In this document: piece by piece, positions 1 to 8,774 of the stretch
How positions within the stretch are numbered: the stretch's first letter is position 1
How the letters are laid out: each line of letters starts with the position of its first letter
From: Paludibacter propionicigenes
GTDB lineage: Bacteria; Bacteroidota; Bacteroidia; Bacteroidales; JAIFNL01
Assembly: GCA_020721325.1 (NCBI GenBank)
Contig: DYNA01000010.1
Location: 1-50,386 of the forward strand
Reading direction: 5' to 3'
Length of the DNA: 50,386 nucleotides
Program-made: the position numbers and the translations under genes
The notes under the pieces: generated by a model
The model's database searches: none
Seen by the model: only the letters and a program-made list of their open reading frames with translations
What the model was told of the DNA's origin: nothing

Positions 1-420
1 TAATTTCAAAGAACGTAATAAAAAAGTGTCGAATATTTTTAATTAGCTACTTAAAACGTTATTTCATTAATTGTCGTTAAAATTTAATGTTTTTTAACTT
101 AAAATTTGTTTTTTTAAGAAAAGCTTTTAGTGGTTCGTTATAATTTTATTAATTATTTGAAATATAGTTATTTATAAAATAAACTGTTTTTTTATAAATT
201 ATTTTCAGAATTATACTGCAAACGGTAACTTTGCCAAAGTTCAAAACTTTAGCAAAGTTTTAATTACAAAGCACTTACGTAAAAATAAAAGCTCACATTA
301 TAACCGTTTAAAGTATATACAAAATTGAATTGATAACGAATGATTTAAGTTTTTTATTCACACATATATATAATGATGTTTTATTCATTTTCCAAATTTT
401 TTTTGGAAAAAAAAAAGCTT
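1..420. other. AT-rich intergenic leader upstream of the endonuclease gene
   Basis: No convincing reading frame or RNA gene is visible. Two short perfect palindromes lie close together: AACTTTG-c-CAAAGTT at 227-241 and AAAACTTT-agc-AAAGTTTT at 243-261. The first overlaps TAACTTTG (226-233), which fits the Bacteroidota -7 box TAnnTTTG, but no clear -33 TTTG lies at the right distance. The sequence is otherwise low-complexity A/T. Confidence 0.5.
227..261. repeat. Twin palindromes of the AACTTTGCCAAAGTT type
   Basis: AACTTTGCCAAAGTT (227-241) has perfect 7-bp arms around one base. It is followed at once by AAAACTTTAGCAAAGTTTT (243-261), with 8-bp arms. The identical 15-mer recurs at 36931-36945, and a related inverted copy lies near 37002-37016. 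They could be REP-like intergenic repeats or protein-binding sites; I cannot tell which. Confidence 0.55.
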
Positions 421-2556
421 ATGAAAAATTTATTACTTCTTTTTTTTACTTTTTGTACATTAACATTATTTTCTCAAATTCCGGAAGGATATTATGATGG
501 TACAGAAAATTTAGGTGGAGATGGCTTAAAATCAGCTATTTATAATATTATTAAAGGGCATACGGCTTATCCTTATACATCAAGTTCTACTGATGTTTGG
601 GATATTTTGAAAGCCTCCGACCGCGACCCTAATAATTCGGAAAATGTGATACTTTTTTATTGTGGGCGTTCGATAAATGCAGCACAAGAGTATAACAGTG
701 GAAACGGCTGGGACAGAGAGCATGTTTGGGCAAAATCGCGCGGTGAATTGAGCATAGAAACACCGGGCGCCGGCACTGATGCCCACAATCTTCGCCCTGC
801 CGATGGCGATGTTAATACGGCTCGAAACAATCGATGGTTTGCTCAAACTGCTGAAAAAGAGTATATTGACAATGGTTTTGCTACCGGAAATTATTACAGC
901 GAAAGCCAATGGATTTGGACACCAAAAGCCGAATTTAAAGGCGACGTAGCACGAATTATTTTTTACATGGCTACGCGCTACGAAGGTGAAAATGGCGAAC
1001 CCGATTTGGAGGTAATTGACTATTTTGCAGATAAATACACCAATGAACCGATTCATGCTTTGCTTTCTGACCTTTTGCTTTGGCACGCACAAGACCCGGT
1101 TGATGCAATGGAAATGAATAGGAACAATGTTATATTTGGTTATCAGCACAATCGGAATCCTTTCATTGACCACCCCGAATGGGTTGAGTGCATTTGGAAT
1201 AATAATTGTTCCGGTTTTTGGTTTGCTTCAATACCTGAACTAAATACTTCGGATAGAGAGGTTTACACTTACAATATTTCCGCTGCCGGTTCGGATAAAA
1301 GCCTGATTATTTCTGGAGAAACCATTCCCGCTTGGCTCACTTTTACTTCCGGAACTTCCGAAACAGGAAAAGCTACCGCAAAACTTTCAGGTCAGCCTGC
1401 TTTTTCCGATATTGGAAAACATACGGTTTCGATTAAATTAACCGATGGAACGACCGATTTGTTTCAAAACTTTGAAATTGAAGTATTTGACGGAAATCCT
1501 ATTCATTTTACTTCTACGCCGCTTACAAAAATAAATGCCGGTGAACTTTATTCATATCCCATCACGGCTGCGGGCGATGCAGGAGCTACTTTTTATGTTT
1601 CCATTACTCAAGCTCCAAGTTGGTTAAGCCTGAATAACAATACATTACCGGCTACTTTAAGTGGCACTCCTTCTATGTCTGATGTAGGAAAAGCCTCCGT
1701 TGTGCTTTCAATTACTGACGACACGGAAAAAAAGAAAACCGTTAAACAAGAATTTGAAATTGTAGTTTCTGACCCAAACAACGTAAATAACCTAATTATT
1801 TCGCAATATTATGAAGGCGAAAGCAACAATAAGTACATTGAAATAACCAATATGGGCGACAAAACCATAGATTTAAGTACTTATTACTTAGGACGTTGGG
1901 GCGATACTTATCAGCCAACCGGAGTTTATAAATCGGGAAATCAATTGTCTGGAAGTATTTTGCCAAAACAAACTTTGGTTTACAAAAATCCTGCGGCTGC
2001 TTTGCCCGCTTATGCCGTAAGCATTGCCGTTGCAAGCACCGAAGCCACTTTTGTAAACGGCAATGACCCCATTGCTTTGATGCTTGCCGGAAACACTTGG
2101 GAAGACCGCGTTGATTGCATCAATGCCGAAGGAACTTGGGGTTTAGACAAAAGTTTTTACCGGAAAACTTCTGTAACTACCGGAAACATCAATTTTAGCG
2201 TTTTCGATGGCAGTGGCGAATGGATTGAAGTGAGTATAGCCGATGTAAATAACGCTTCCACAGAAACTTCTCAGCGTTTGGGCTATCATGTAGCCAATAC
2301 AAATTCTATTTTTGAAATTGAATCGGAATTGGCTATTTTTCCCAATCCGGCAAAAGATTTTGTGTATCTGAAATTGAAAAATAGAATAGAAAAAGTTGAA
2401 ATTTTTACCATTACTTTGCAAAAAGTATTTGAAAAATGCAATTTTTTGCAAGAACAGGAGCTTAATATTTCAGAATTAAATTCAGGAACTTATTTTGTAA
2501 AAGCCATAGATAAAGATGGAAAAATATTTGTTCAAAAATTGATTTTACAAAAATAA
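421..2556 (+). CDS. T9SS-secreted endonuclease I family nuclease
   Basis: Predicted extracellular DNA/RNA endonuclease. From the ATG at 421 the protein is 711 residues. That start is preferred over ATGs at 373/376 because it gives a clean signal peptide (MKNLLLLFFTF...FSQ). An endonuclease I domain spans about residues 22-240, with the motifs NGWDREHVW (His101) and TDAHNLRPADGDVNTARNNR (His122, Asn123), the metal/catalytic signatures of the EndA/Bsn family. Two Ig-like putative-binding (He_PIG-type) domains follow at about 275-455, then a lamin-tail-like domain at about 457-600, and a type A T9SS sorting domain at about 635-711 (FPNPAKDFVYL... ending KLILQK). It is probably exported through the outer membrane and anchored or released to take up or degrade nucleic acid. 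Family call is firm; substrate is inferred. Confidence 0.9.
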   Translation: MKNLLLLFFTFCTLTLFSQIPEGYYDGTENLGGDGLKSAIYNIIKGHTAYPYTSSSTDVWDILKASDRDPNNSENVILFYCGRSINAAQEYNSGNGWDREHVWAKSRGELSIETPGAGTDAHNLRPADGDVNTARNNRWFAQTAEKEYIDNGFATGNYYSESQWIWTPKAEFKGDVARIIFYMATRYEGENGEPDLEVIDYFADKYTNEPIHALLSDLLLWHAQDPVDAMEMNRNNVIFGYQHNRNPFIDHPEWVECIWNNNCSGFWFASIPELNTSDREVYTYNISAAGSDKSLIISGETIPAWLTFTSGTSETGKATAKLSGQPAFSDIGKHTVSIKLTDGTTDLFQNFEIEVFDGNPIHFTSTPLTKINAGELYSYPITAAGDAGATFYVSITQAPSWLSLNNNTLPATLSGTPSMSDVGKASVVLSITDDTEKKKTVKQEFEIVVSDPNNVNNLIISQYYEGESNNKYIEITNMGDKTIDLSTYYLGRWGDTYQPTGVYKSGNQLSGSILPKQTLVYKNPAAALPAYAVSIAVASTEATFVNGNDPIALMLAGNTWEDRVDCINAEGTWGLDKSFYRKTSVTTGNINFSVFDGSGEWIEVSIADVNNASTETSQRLGYHVANTNSIFEIESELAIFPNPAKDFVYLKLKNRIEKVEIFTITLQKVFEKCNFLQEQELNISELNSGTYFVKAIDKDGKIFVQKLILQK

Positions 2557-2570
2557 ACTGTAATTAAAAT

Positions 2571-2615
2571 AAAAAAAGTTCGGTATTTTCTTTTTATAGA
2601 ATCGAACTTTTTTAT
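2571..2615 (+). terminator. Rho-independent terminator after the endonuclease gene
   Basis: The arms AAAAAGTTCG and CGAACTTTTT (about 2572-2582 and 2603-2613) enclose a 20-nt A/T loop and run into a T-rich tail. It lies 15 nt past the stop codon. Confidence 0.75.
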
Positions 2616-2979
2616 TTTTTAATTTTGGAAAAAATATTTTTTCTTTTTTTTCTTTTTTACTTAAAAATATTAAAATGTAAAAAAATAAACCGTTGTTTTT
2701 TACTTTTTTTTTAGTTACTTTGCAAAAAAATATTAATGCAATATTTTTTTTTATAATTTTAAAAAATCTGAATTTTCTTTTCTTTTTTTCTACCAAAATT
2801 TTTTTCTAAAAAAATAAAATCAAAAAAATATAAACATTTGATTTTTAGATTTTTTCTTCCTATTGTTTTTACAAAAAATGTTTTTTTAAGAAAACACAAT
2901 ATTCAATTGATACAATTATTTTTACAATACTTCGTTATTTTAATAAAAAAATGAAATATTAAATATTTTTTGGAAAAAT
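2616..2979. other. Low-complexity A/T intergenic region
   Basis: Long T and A runs with no credible gene. The only structured signal is a promoter-like TTG-N19-TTACTTTG (2693-2722). The minus-strand reading frame here is lysine/phenylalanine low complexity and is not supported as coding. Confidence 0.5.
2693..2722 (+). promoter_or_regulatory. Possible Bacteroidota-type promoter upstream of the caspase gene
   Basis: TTG (2693-2695), 19 nt, then TTACTTTG (2715-2722) approximates TTTG-N19-TAnnTTTG. It lies about 257 nt before the ATG, so it would imply a long leader. In such T-rich DNA chance matches are easy, hence the low confidence. Confidence 0.3.
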
Positions 2980-5232
2980 ATGAAAAAATTACTATTACTC
3001 GTTGTATCGAATTTGCTTTTTTTGGCGTCTTTTTCGCAAGAATACAATACGATTTTCAAAGAAGATTTTGATGACAATCTGAATAAATGGAAATTATATG
3101 ATTCGCCTTCGGCAAGAACTACCGTAAATACCGGAATTTTTATTTTAGAACACAAACGAAATGACGGTGCATGGTCAAGCACTGTTCCGGTTGATTTAGA
3201 CCCAGCTTCTAATTTTGTTATTGATACAAAAGTTACAAAAGTTTTTGGTGTAAATAATTATGGTTACGGTTTAACTTGGGGCGGAAAAAATTCAGGTAAT
3301 TTGTATGTTTTTTTAATTACTGCAAATGGTTATTTTCAAATTGGAAAAACCGTTAATGGACGTTATGAAAACATTGTAGATTGGACAGAATCTTCGGCTA
3401 TTAATCGAAATAATGCGCAAAATATTCTGCGAATTGAGAAAAATGGAAATCAGATGTTTTTTTCTATCAACGGACGGCGAGTTACTAACCTTGATGCCAT
3501 GCCTTTTATGGGAAAAAATATCGGTTTTTTTGTTAATAAAAACATGAAAATTAGAGCTTCATGGTTGGTTGTAAAATCAGATGAAACTGCGAAAAGCTTT
3601 GAAGTTCAATCGTATCCGCCCGATTTGGTTATTGAAAATTTGGAATTGATTGACCCTTCAAAAAATGGTTCGCTCGATGGAAATGAAGAGGCTCAAATTT
3701 CGTTTAAATTAGTAAATCGCGGACGTGGTAAAGCCTTTGGAATCAATATAAACGCAACTCCTTTGTCTTCTGCTGAGAATTTAACGCTTGGCAAAGTTGA
3801 AATCATTGCAGAACTCAGTTCGCAATCGTTTAGAAACGTAACTATCCCTATTTCAGCCAATTACATGGTTAAGAACTTGGAAAGAAATATTAGAATTGAT
3901 GTTTCTGAATTTTATGGAAACGATGCCGACCCGTCGGTGATTAATTTCTATACTTCGGAATACAGCAAGCCCGATTTAGCGATTAAACAAGTGGCTATCA
4001 ACGATAAAACCGATGAATATCAGCGCGGCGATGCTTATGGAAATGGCAACTCGATTATTGAAGCCGGCGAATCGATTGAAGTTACGGCTTACTTGCAAAA
4101 TTTCGGTCAAGGAAATTCGGAAAATACTCAAGTTGAGTTGATTTTGGAAACCACCGACAAGAACATCACTTTTCCTGATAACGGAAAAATTATTGAAATC
4201 GGGACCATTGCAAGCGGCGATTACAAAGAAATAGCGTTTTATTTTTACACAAGCCGCAGATATACCGTAAAAGATATTCCTATTTTTGTAAAAGTTACAA
4301 GCAGCCATTCGCCTAATAGTGAGCAAATTCCGCTAAATTTGAAATTGGGCGAACGCACCGAAAATATAGTTGATGTGGACATTAAAAAAATTGACACCGA
4401 TAACGATGTCGTTGTAAAACGCATAGAAGGAATTATTGAACCCACTGATGTTGAGCAAGATATACCCGAAACCCGAACCGATGGTTCAAACACGCTTTGC
4501 GTTATTTTGGGTGTAGAAAAGTATAAATATGCACCAAATGTTGATTTTGCTGCCAACGATGCCCGCACTTTTTATCTTTATGCTCAAAAAGTTTTGGGAA
4601 TACCCGAAAAAAATATATTTTTCCGCATAAATGAAAACGCAACTTCAGGCGAATTTGAAAAAGTTTTCTCGGATAATGGTTGGCTTTCGCGCCGAATTGT
4701 AAATGGAGAAACCGACATTATTGTTTATTATGCAGGGCACGGTGCGCCCGATTCCAAAGAAAAAGTGGCGTATTTAATTCCTCACGACATAGACCCAAAT
4801 TACGCCAATACAGGCTATAGCCTCGATAAATTGTACGCTTCGCTTTCAAATTTTAAGGCAAAAAATGTTACCGTATTTCTCGATGCTTGTTTTTCGGGTA
4901 CAACTCGAAACAACGAAGTGCTGCTTGCCGGCGTGCGTGGAATTGTTGTAAAACCCAAAGAATCAGCTACTTTTGCCGATAATTTGATTGCCATTTCGGC
5001 TTCTTCCGACGATGAATTTAGCAGTTCATATCCGGATAAATTTCATGGTCTTTTTACTTATTATTTGCTCAAAGCTCTTAAAGGTGAGGCTTCTAAGGGA
5101 AAGCCACTTGATGTGAAAACCCTGTTTGCTTATCTCGAAAAATATGTTCCCGTGCAAGCCGGTTATTTAGACCGCGACCAACACCCAACTATTCGTGGAA
5201 AAAAAACAGACCGGATTTTAGTAGAATATTAA
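2980..5232 (+). CDS. Exported caspase-fold (C14) protease with lectin-like and CARDB-like domains
   Basis: 750 residues with a signal peptide (MKKLLLLVVSNLLFLASFSQ). Residues about 25-200 form a concanavalin-like/DUF1080-like beta-sandwich (EDFDDNLNKW ... NFVIDTKV ... LRIEKNGNQMFFSINGRRV). About 210-460 hold two CARDB/APHP-like Ig domains (PDLVIENLELID; PDLAIKQVAIND ... GESIEVTAYLQNFGQG). The C-terminal third is a caspase/metacaspase peptidase domain with the His-Cys dyad intact: YYAGHG (His587) and LDACFSG (Cys637). There is no membrane anchor and no T9SS tail, so it should be periplasmic or surface-associated; cleavage substrates are unknown. It starts a four-gene same-strand group. The beta-sandwich resembles that of the two OmpA proteins at 45.8-48.4 kb. 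Caspase call is firm; a role in regulated proteolysis or conflict is inference. Confidence 0.88.
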   Translation: MKKLLLLVVSNLLFLASFSQEYNTIFKEDFDDNLNKWKLYDSPSARTTVNTGIFILEHKRNDGAWSSTVPVDLDPASNFVIDTKVTKVFGVNNYGYGLTWGGKNSGNLYVFLITANGYFQIGKTVNGRYENIVDWTESSAINRNNAQNILRIEKNGNQMFFSINGRRVTNLDAMPFMGKNIGFFVNKNMKIRASWLVVKSDETAKSFEVQSYPPDLVIENLELIDPSKNGSLDGNEEAQISFKLVNRGRGKAFGININATPLSSAENLTLGKVEIIAELSSQSFRNVTIPISANYMVKNLERNIRIDVSEFYGNDADPSVINFYTSEYSKPDLAIKQVAINDKTDEYQRGDAYGNGNSIIEAGESIEVTAYLQNFGQGNSENTQVELILETTDKNITFPDNGKIIEIGTIASGDYKEIAFYFYTSRRYTVKDIPIFVKVTSSHSPNSEQIPLNLKLGERTENIVDVDIKKIDTDNDVVVKRIEGIIEPTDVEQDIPETRTDGSNTLCVILGVEKYKYAPNVDFAANDARTFYLYAQKVLGIPEKNIFFRINENATSGEFEKVFSDNGWLSRRIVNGETDIIVYYAGHGAPDSKEKVAYLIPHDIDPNYANTGYSLDKLYASLSNFKAKNVTVFLDACFSGTTRNNEVLLAGVRGIVVKPKESATFADNLIAISASSDDEFSSSYPDKFHGLFTYYLLKALKGEASKGKPLDVKTLFAYLEKYVPVQAGYLDRDQHPTIRGKKTDRILVEY

Positions 5233-5323
5233 TTTTATCTCAACATTTGATATAAAAATATTTCAAGTAATTTAATAATTTGACTTATAGACAATGTTTG
5301 AAAACTTATTTAAAAAAAAAATT

Positions 5324-7390
5324 ATGAAAACAAAATTTTTTACCCTTTTTTTTATTATTTTTTTACTTTTTTTTGTAAAAAAAACATTTTCGCAAGAAGA
5401 TGAATTTAATGAATTTAAAAATCAAGTTGAAAAAGATTTCTCTGATTTTGACAAAAAAAACAAGCAAATTTTTAATGATTTTGTAGAAAAAAATGATAAA
5501 GAATTTGCCGATTTTTTGCGTAAAGCATGGAACGATTACGAAGGAAATGAACCCGAAAAACCAAAATTGGGAAACAAACCCGACAAAAAACCGGTAGCCA
5601 AAATAAAAGATGTAAAAATTGATGGACAAGACGAAATAGCTGTTTGTCAGACTGTTGAAGTAATTCCTTTCGCTTTGGGCAGTGCTTTGCCACCCATACA
5701 AAAAGAAGAGAAAGGTGGAAAGAAAAAAGGTACTTTATCGGTCGATTTTTTTGGTTTAGAGCAATCTTTTAGCTTTGATGCTGAACTTTCAAAAACCTTT
5801 AAAAATGGGGAAATTACGCCCGATGTCATTGCCGATTTTTGGGAAAGTGCCTCCAATTGCAATCACTACGATTTAATTAACGATTTGATGGAATTTAAGT
5901 TGCAACAAAAACTTAATGATTGGGCTTATTATCAACTGATTACACAAGTTTCTGAAAAAATTACTTCCTCTAAAAATCACGCAAAATTGATGAAATGGTT
6001 TTTACTAAATAAATCGCGCTACAATACTAAAATCGGTTATAATGCTAATAATGTTTATGTTATGGTTGCCACCGAATTTATGATTTTTGGAAAAAATTAT
6101 TTTTCATTTGATAATACCAATTTTTTTATTTTGGACAATGAAAATATAAAAGCTTTGCGCTCTTACGACGGAAATTATCCTGATGCTCGAAATAAATTAA
6201 ATTTTTTAATCACACAATCGCCTGTTTTAGGCACTGAAATAAAGTCCAGAAGCTTGAATTTGAGCTATTTGAATGGAAAATACGATATAAATTTAAAATA
6301 TAATGTATCGAACATAGATTTTTACAATACCATTCCGCAGCTCGATTTGCCTTTGTATTTTAATGCCAGCAGCTCAAGCGATTTTATTAACTCGTTGGTT
6401 GATAATTTAAAACCTCACATTGAAAGCATGGACGAATTTTCGGCAGTGAGTTTTTTACTCAAATTTGCTCAAACTTCTTTCGATTACAAAACTGACCCTC
6501 AACAATTTGGATATGAAAAATTTTTCTTTGCCGAAGAAACGGTTTTTTATCCCTTTTCCGATTGCGAAGACCGTTCTATATTTTTTGCTACTTTAATATA
6601 CGAACTGCTTAATTTAAAGGTAGTTGGACTTGAATATCCCGGACACGTAGCTACGGCGGTTTGTTTTTCGGAAAACCGAAATGGCGACCATTTATTTTAC
6701 AACGGCGACAAATATATTATTTGCGACCCCACTTTTGTAAACGCACCCGTTGGTATGTGTATGCCACAGTTTGTGAGCGTGGAGGCAAAAGTAATTCCGC
6801 TTAATTCGGTGCATTCGAGCGAAAATTTTTCACAAGAATTGATGACCGTTATTACAAAAGCCGGAGGTAATGCTCAAAAAGTAAAAGTGGAAACCGATAG
6901 CAATGGAAATTCCTTTGTAGTAGGAACTTATGATGCTACTCTTACCTTTTCGGAAAAAATAATTACTGCTCAAAACGACCAATTGAATGCTTTTGTTGCA
7001 AAATTTGATAAAAATAAAAAGCCTATTTGGGTGCAAGCTTTTTCGGGCGATGAAGATTTTGAAAGTAAATTTGTAAAAACAAGCCCCGATGGAAGCACTT
7101 ATGTAGCCGGAAAAATTGGTAAAAACGCTCAATTTGACCAAAAACAAATCCAGTTGGAAAATAATAATTTGAAAGTATTTTTGGCAAAATATGACGAAAA
7201 CGGAAAATTTCAATGGATAAAAACGGCTAATATTCCCAAAGAAGCCTCCGAAAAACACATTGTAGTTAGTCGATTTACTAAAGAAGGAAAAGAGGTTTCT
7301 ACCATGATTTTTGATAAAAACAAAGGATTTGACAATTATGGAATTTCTTTTGCTCAATCCGGTGATATTTTAATTACACTCGATTTGTAG
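5324..7390 (+). CDS. Exported transglutaminase-like protein with beta-propeller-like C-terminus
   Basis: From the ATG at 5324 the protein is 688 residues. This start is preferred over 5294 because a signal peptide follows directly (MKTKFFTLFFIIFLLFF...FSQ). After it comes a charged, probably coiled-coil stretch rich in D/E/K/F (about 20-80). A papain-like transglutaminase core carries an intact triad: Cys414 in SDCEDRS, His441 in YPGHVATAV, Asp468 in CDPTF. The last 170 residues contain SBBP/beta-propeller-like strands (DSNGNSFVVGTYD, SPDGSTYVAGKIG) alternating with VAKFDKNKKPIW-type segments. The propeller looks short (two or three blades), so it is incomplete or a different fold. Such proteins may act as proteases, cross-linkers or inactive binders. 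It lies 91 nt after the caspase gene. Confidence 0.75.
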   Translation: MKTKFFTLFFIIFLLFFVKKTFSQEDEFNEFKNQVEKDFSDFDKKNKQIFNDFVEKNDKEFADFLRKAWNDYEGNEPEKPKLGNKPDKKPVAKIKDVKIDGQDEIAVCQTVEVIPFALGSALPPIQKEEKGGKKKGTLSVDFFGLEQSFSFDAELSKTFKNGEITPDVIADFWESASNCNHYDLINDLMEFKLQQKLNDWAYYQLITQVSEKITSSKNHAKLMKWFLLNKSRYNTKIGYNANNVYVMVATEFMIFGKNYFSFDNTNFFILDNENIKALRSYDGNYPDARNKLNFLITQSPVLGTEIKSRSLNLSYLNGKYDINLKYNVSNIDFYNTIPQLDLPLYFNASSSSDFINSLVDNLKPHIESMDEFSAVSFLLKFAQTSFDYKTDPQQFGYEKFFFAEETVFYPFSDCEDRSIFFATLIYELLNLKVVGLEYPGHVATAVCFSENRNGDHLFYNGDKYIICDPTFVNAPVGMCMPQFVSVEAKVIPLNSVHSSENFSQELMTVITKAGGNAQKVKVETDSNGNSFVVGTYDATLTFSEKIITAQNDQLNAFVAKFDKNKKPIWVQAFSGDEDFESKFVKTSPDGSTYVAGKIGKNAQFDQKQIQLENNNLKVFLAKYDENGKFQWIKTANIPKEASEKHIVVSRFTKEGKEVSTMIFDKNKGFDNYGISFAQSGDILITLDL

Positions 7391-7548
7391 AAATTTTTAT
7401 TTAATTGAAAATCAATATTTTATAATTCATTTTTTTTAAAATTAAAATTTGTAAAAAAAAAAATAAAAAAAGTGTAGAAATATTTTTGATATTTAAAAAG
7501 TTTTTCCGTATTTTTGGCAAAATAATTCTAAATTTAAAGCAAAGACAA

Positions 7549-8601
7549 ATGCTTGATTATTTAAAAAAACTTGAAAAACTTATTTCTTCGGACAATATGG
7601 AAGAGGCTTTTGAGAACTTTAGAGAAAAGCTCTCTTCTATTTTAATTAAAGCTCCAAATGCCGAAGAAGATGTGAAAGATGTTAAAAATCAGATTATTGT
7701 ACTTTCCGGTAAATTGCACGATTTGAATAAAAAAGTTCGTATGGGTTTGATAGATGCTCACAATGCTTCGGTTTTGAAAGCCCAAATTATTTACAGTTTT
7801 ACCGATTTGTTAGATAATTTGAAAAATTACAATCTTTTGTACGCTTTTTTAGAAGAAAATGACGAAGAAGAAACTTGGTTGAGTGCAGCTAATTACAATT
7901 CGCTGCATACGGTAAAAGAATATTTGGAAAAATACCCCAACGGAAAATACAATGTGGAAGCTAAATACCTCATTTCGGAATTAGAAAAACTCTCTGCACC
8001 AAGAGTAGCGCAACGTTTTCCGCAAGTTGTTACTCAAATTCCGGAAAATATTAAATCGCAAACACCCGAAGATTGGTGGCAAAGTCTTTCACCGCGTTGG
8101 AAGCATATTTTTGCAACAAAAATTAATTTATCCGAAAAACCAAATTTTGAAGATTTGCATAAAATATTTTCAATCAATAAGTTAGATATTCAAGGCAATC
8201 AAGAAATTTTTTCAATCGAACCCTTGAAAAAACTAACAAAATTAAAAACACTCAACATTTCCGACACGCGAATTAATTCGCTCGATGCGCTTAAAGAACT
8301 TTCAAATTTGGAAGTTTTATGGTTTCGATACACATTTGTGAGTAGTTTGGACGCCCTTAAAAATTTAAAGAAAATTCGTGAAATCGATTTTTATAATACA
8401 GAAGTTTTTGACCTTTCGCCCATAGCGGAACTCTCTAATTTAGAGTTTATTAACTGTTCATTAACCAATGTAAATTCGTTGTATCCAATTTACGATATGC
8501 CAAAATTACGAATTTTGAATTGCCAAACTCACTTATTGAGCCTTGAAAATATAGAACAATATAAATTAATGAATCCCAAAGTTCGTGTAAATGAATATTA
8601 A
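7549..8601 (+). CDS. Cytosolic EAD11-like adaptor with leucine-rich repeats
   Basis: 350 residues from the ATG at 7549; an upstream TTG at 7486 would only add an unlikely basic extension. There is no signal peptide or membrane segment. Residues 1-90 form a helical domain matching, by pattern, effector-associated domain 11: MLDYLKKLEKLISSDNMEEA, then VKNQIIVLSGKLHDLNKKVR and MGLIDAHNASVLKAQIIYSF. Residues about 100-130 carry a W-x2-A-N...EYLEKYPNGKY helical-hairpin motif often seen in caspase/EAD proteins. From about 174 (DWWQSLSPRWKHIF) a cap module leads into about five LRRs (KLDIQGNQEIFSIEPL, TLNISDTRINSLDAL). EADs are reported to recruit partners by homotypic contacts in bacterial conflict systems; no second EAD is visible here. 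The EAD call rests on recall of the family pattern without a profile search. Confidence 0.7.
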   Translation: MLDYLKKLEKLISSDNMEEAFENFREKLSSILIKAPNAEEDVKDVKNQIIVLSGKLHDLNKKVRMGLIDAHNASVLKAQIIYSFTDLLDNLKNYNLLYAFLEENDEEETWLSAANYNSLHTVKEYLEKYPNGKYNVEAKYLISELEKLSAPRVAQRFPQVVTQIPENIKSQTPEDWWQSLSPRWKHIFATKINLSEKPNFEDLHKIFSINKLDIQGNQEIFSIEPLKKLTKLKTLNISDTRINSLDALKELSNLEVLWFRYTFVSSLDALKNLKKIREIDFYNTEVFDLSPIAELSNLEFINCSLTNVNSLYPIYDMPKLRILNCQTHLLSLENIEQYKLMNPKVRVNEY

Positions 8602-8774
8602 TTTTTTATTAAAATAAGTCAAACCATTTCAATTTTTTATTTGAATTAAAATGTTAATATATAATTATTTAGATAAGTGAAACTCTAATTTTCAAATGTT
8701 AAACCATAAAAACTTTTTGAATAATTCAATATTAATATGCAATTTTGTAAAAAAATTTAATTAAAATTTATCGT

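Noticed and set aside
580-1173. 197-residue reading frame antisense to the endonuclease gene
   Set aside because: It is a shadow of a well-supported gene; its translation is low in domain-like pattern and has no homologous motif.
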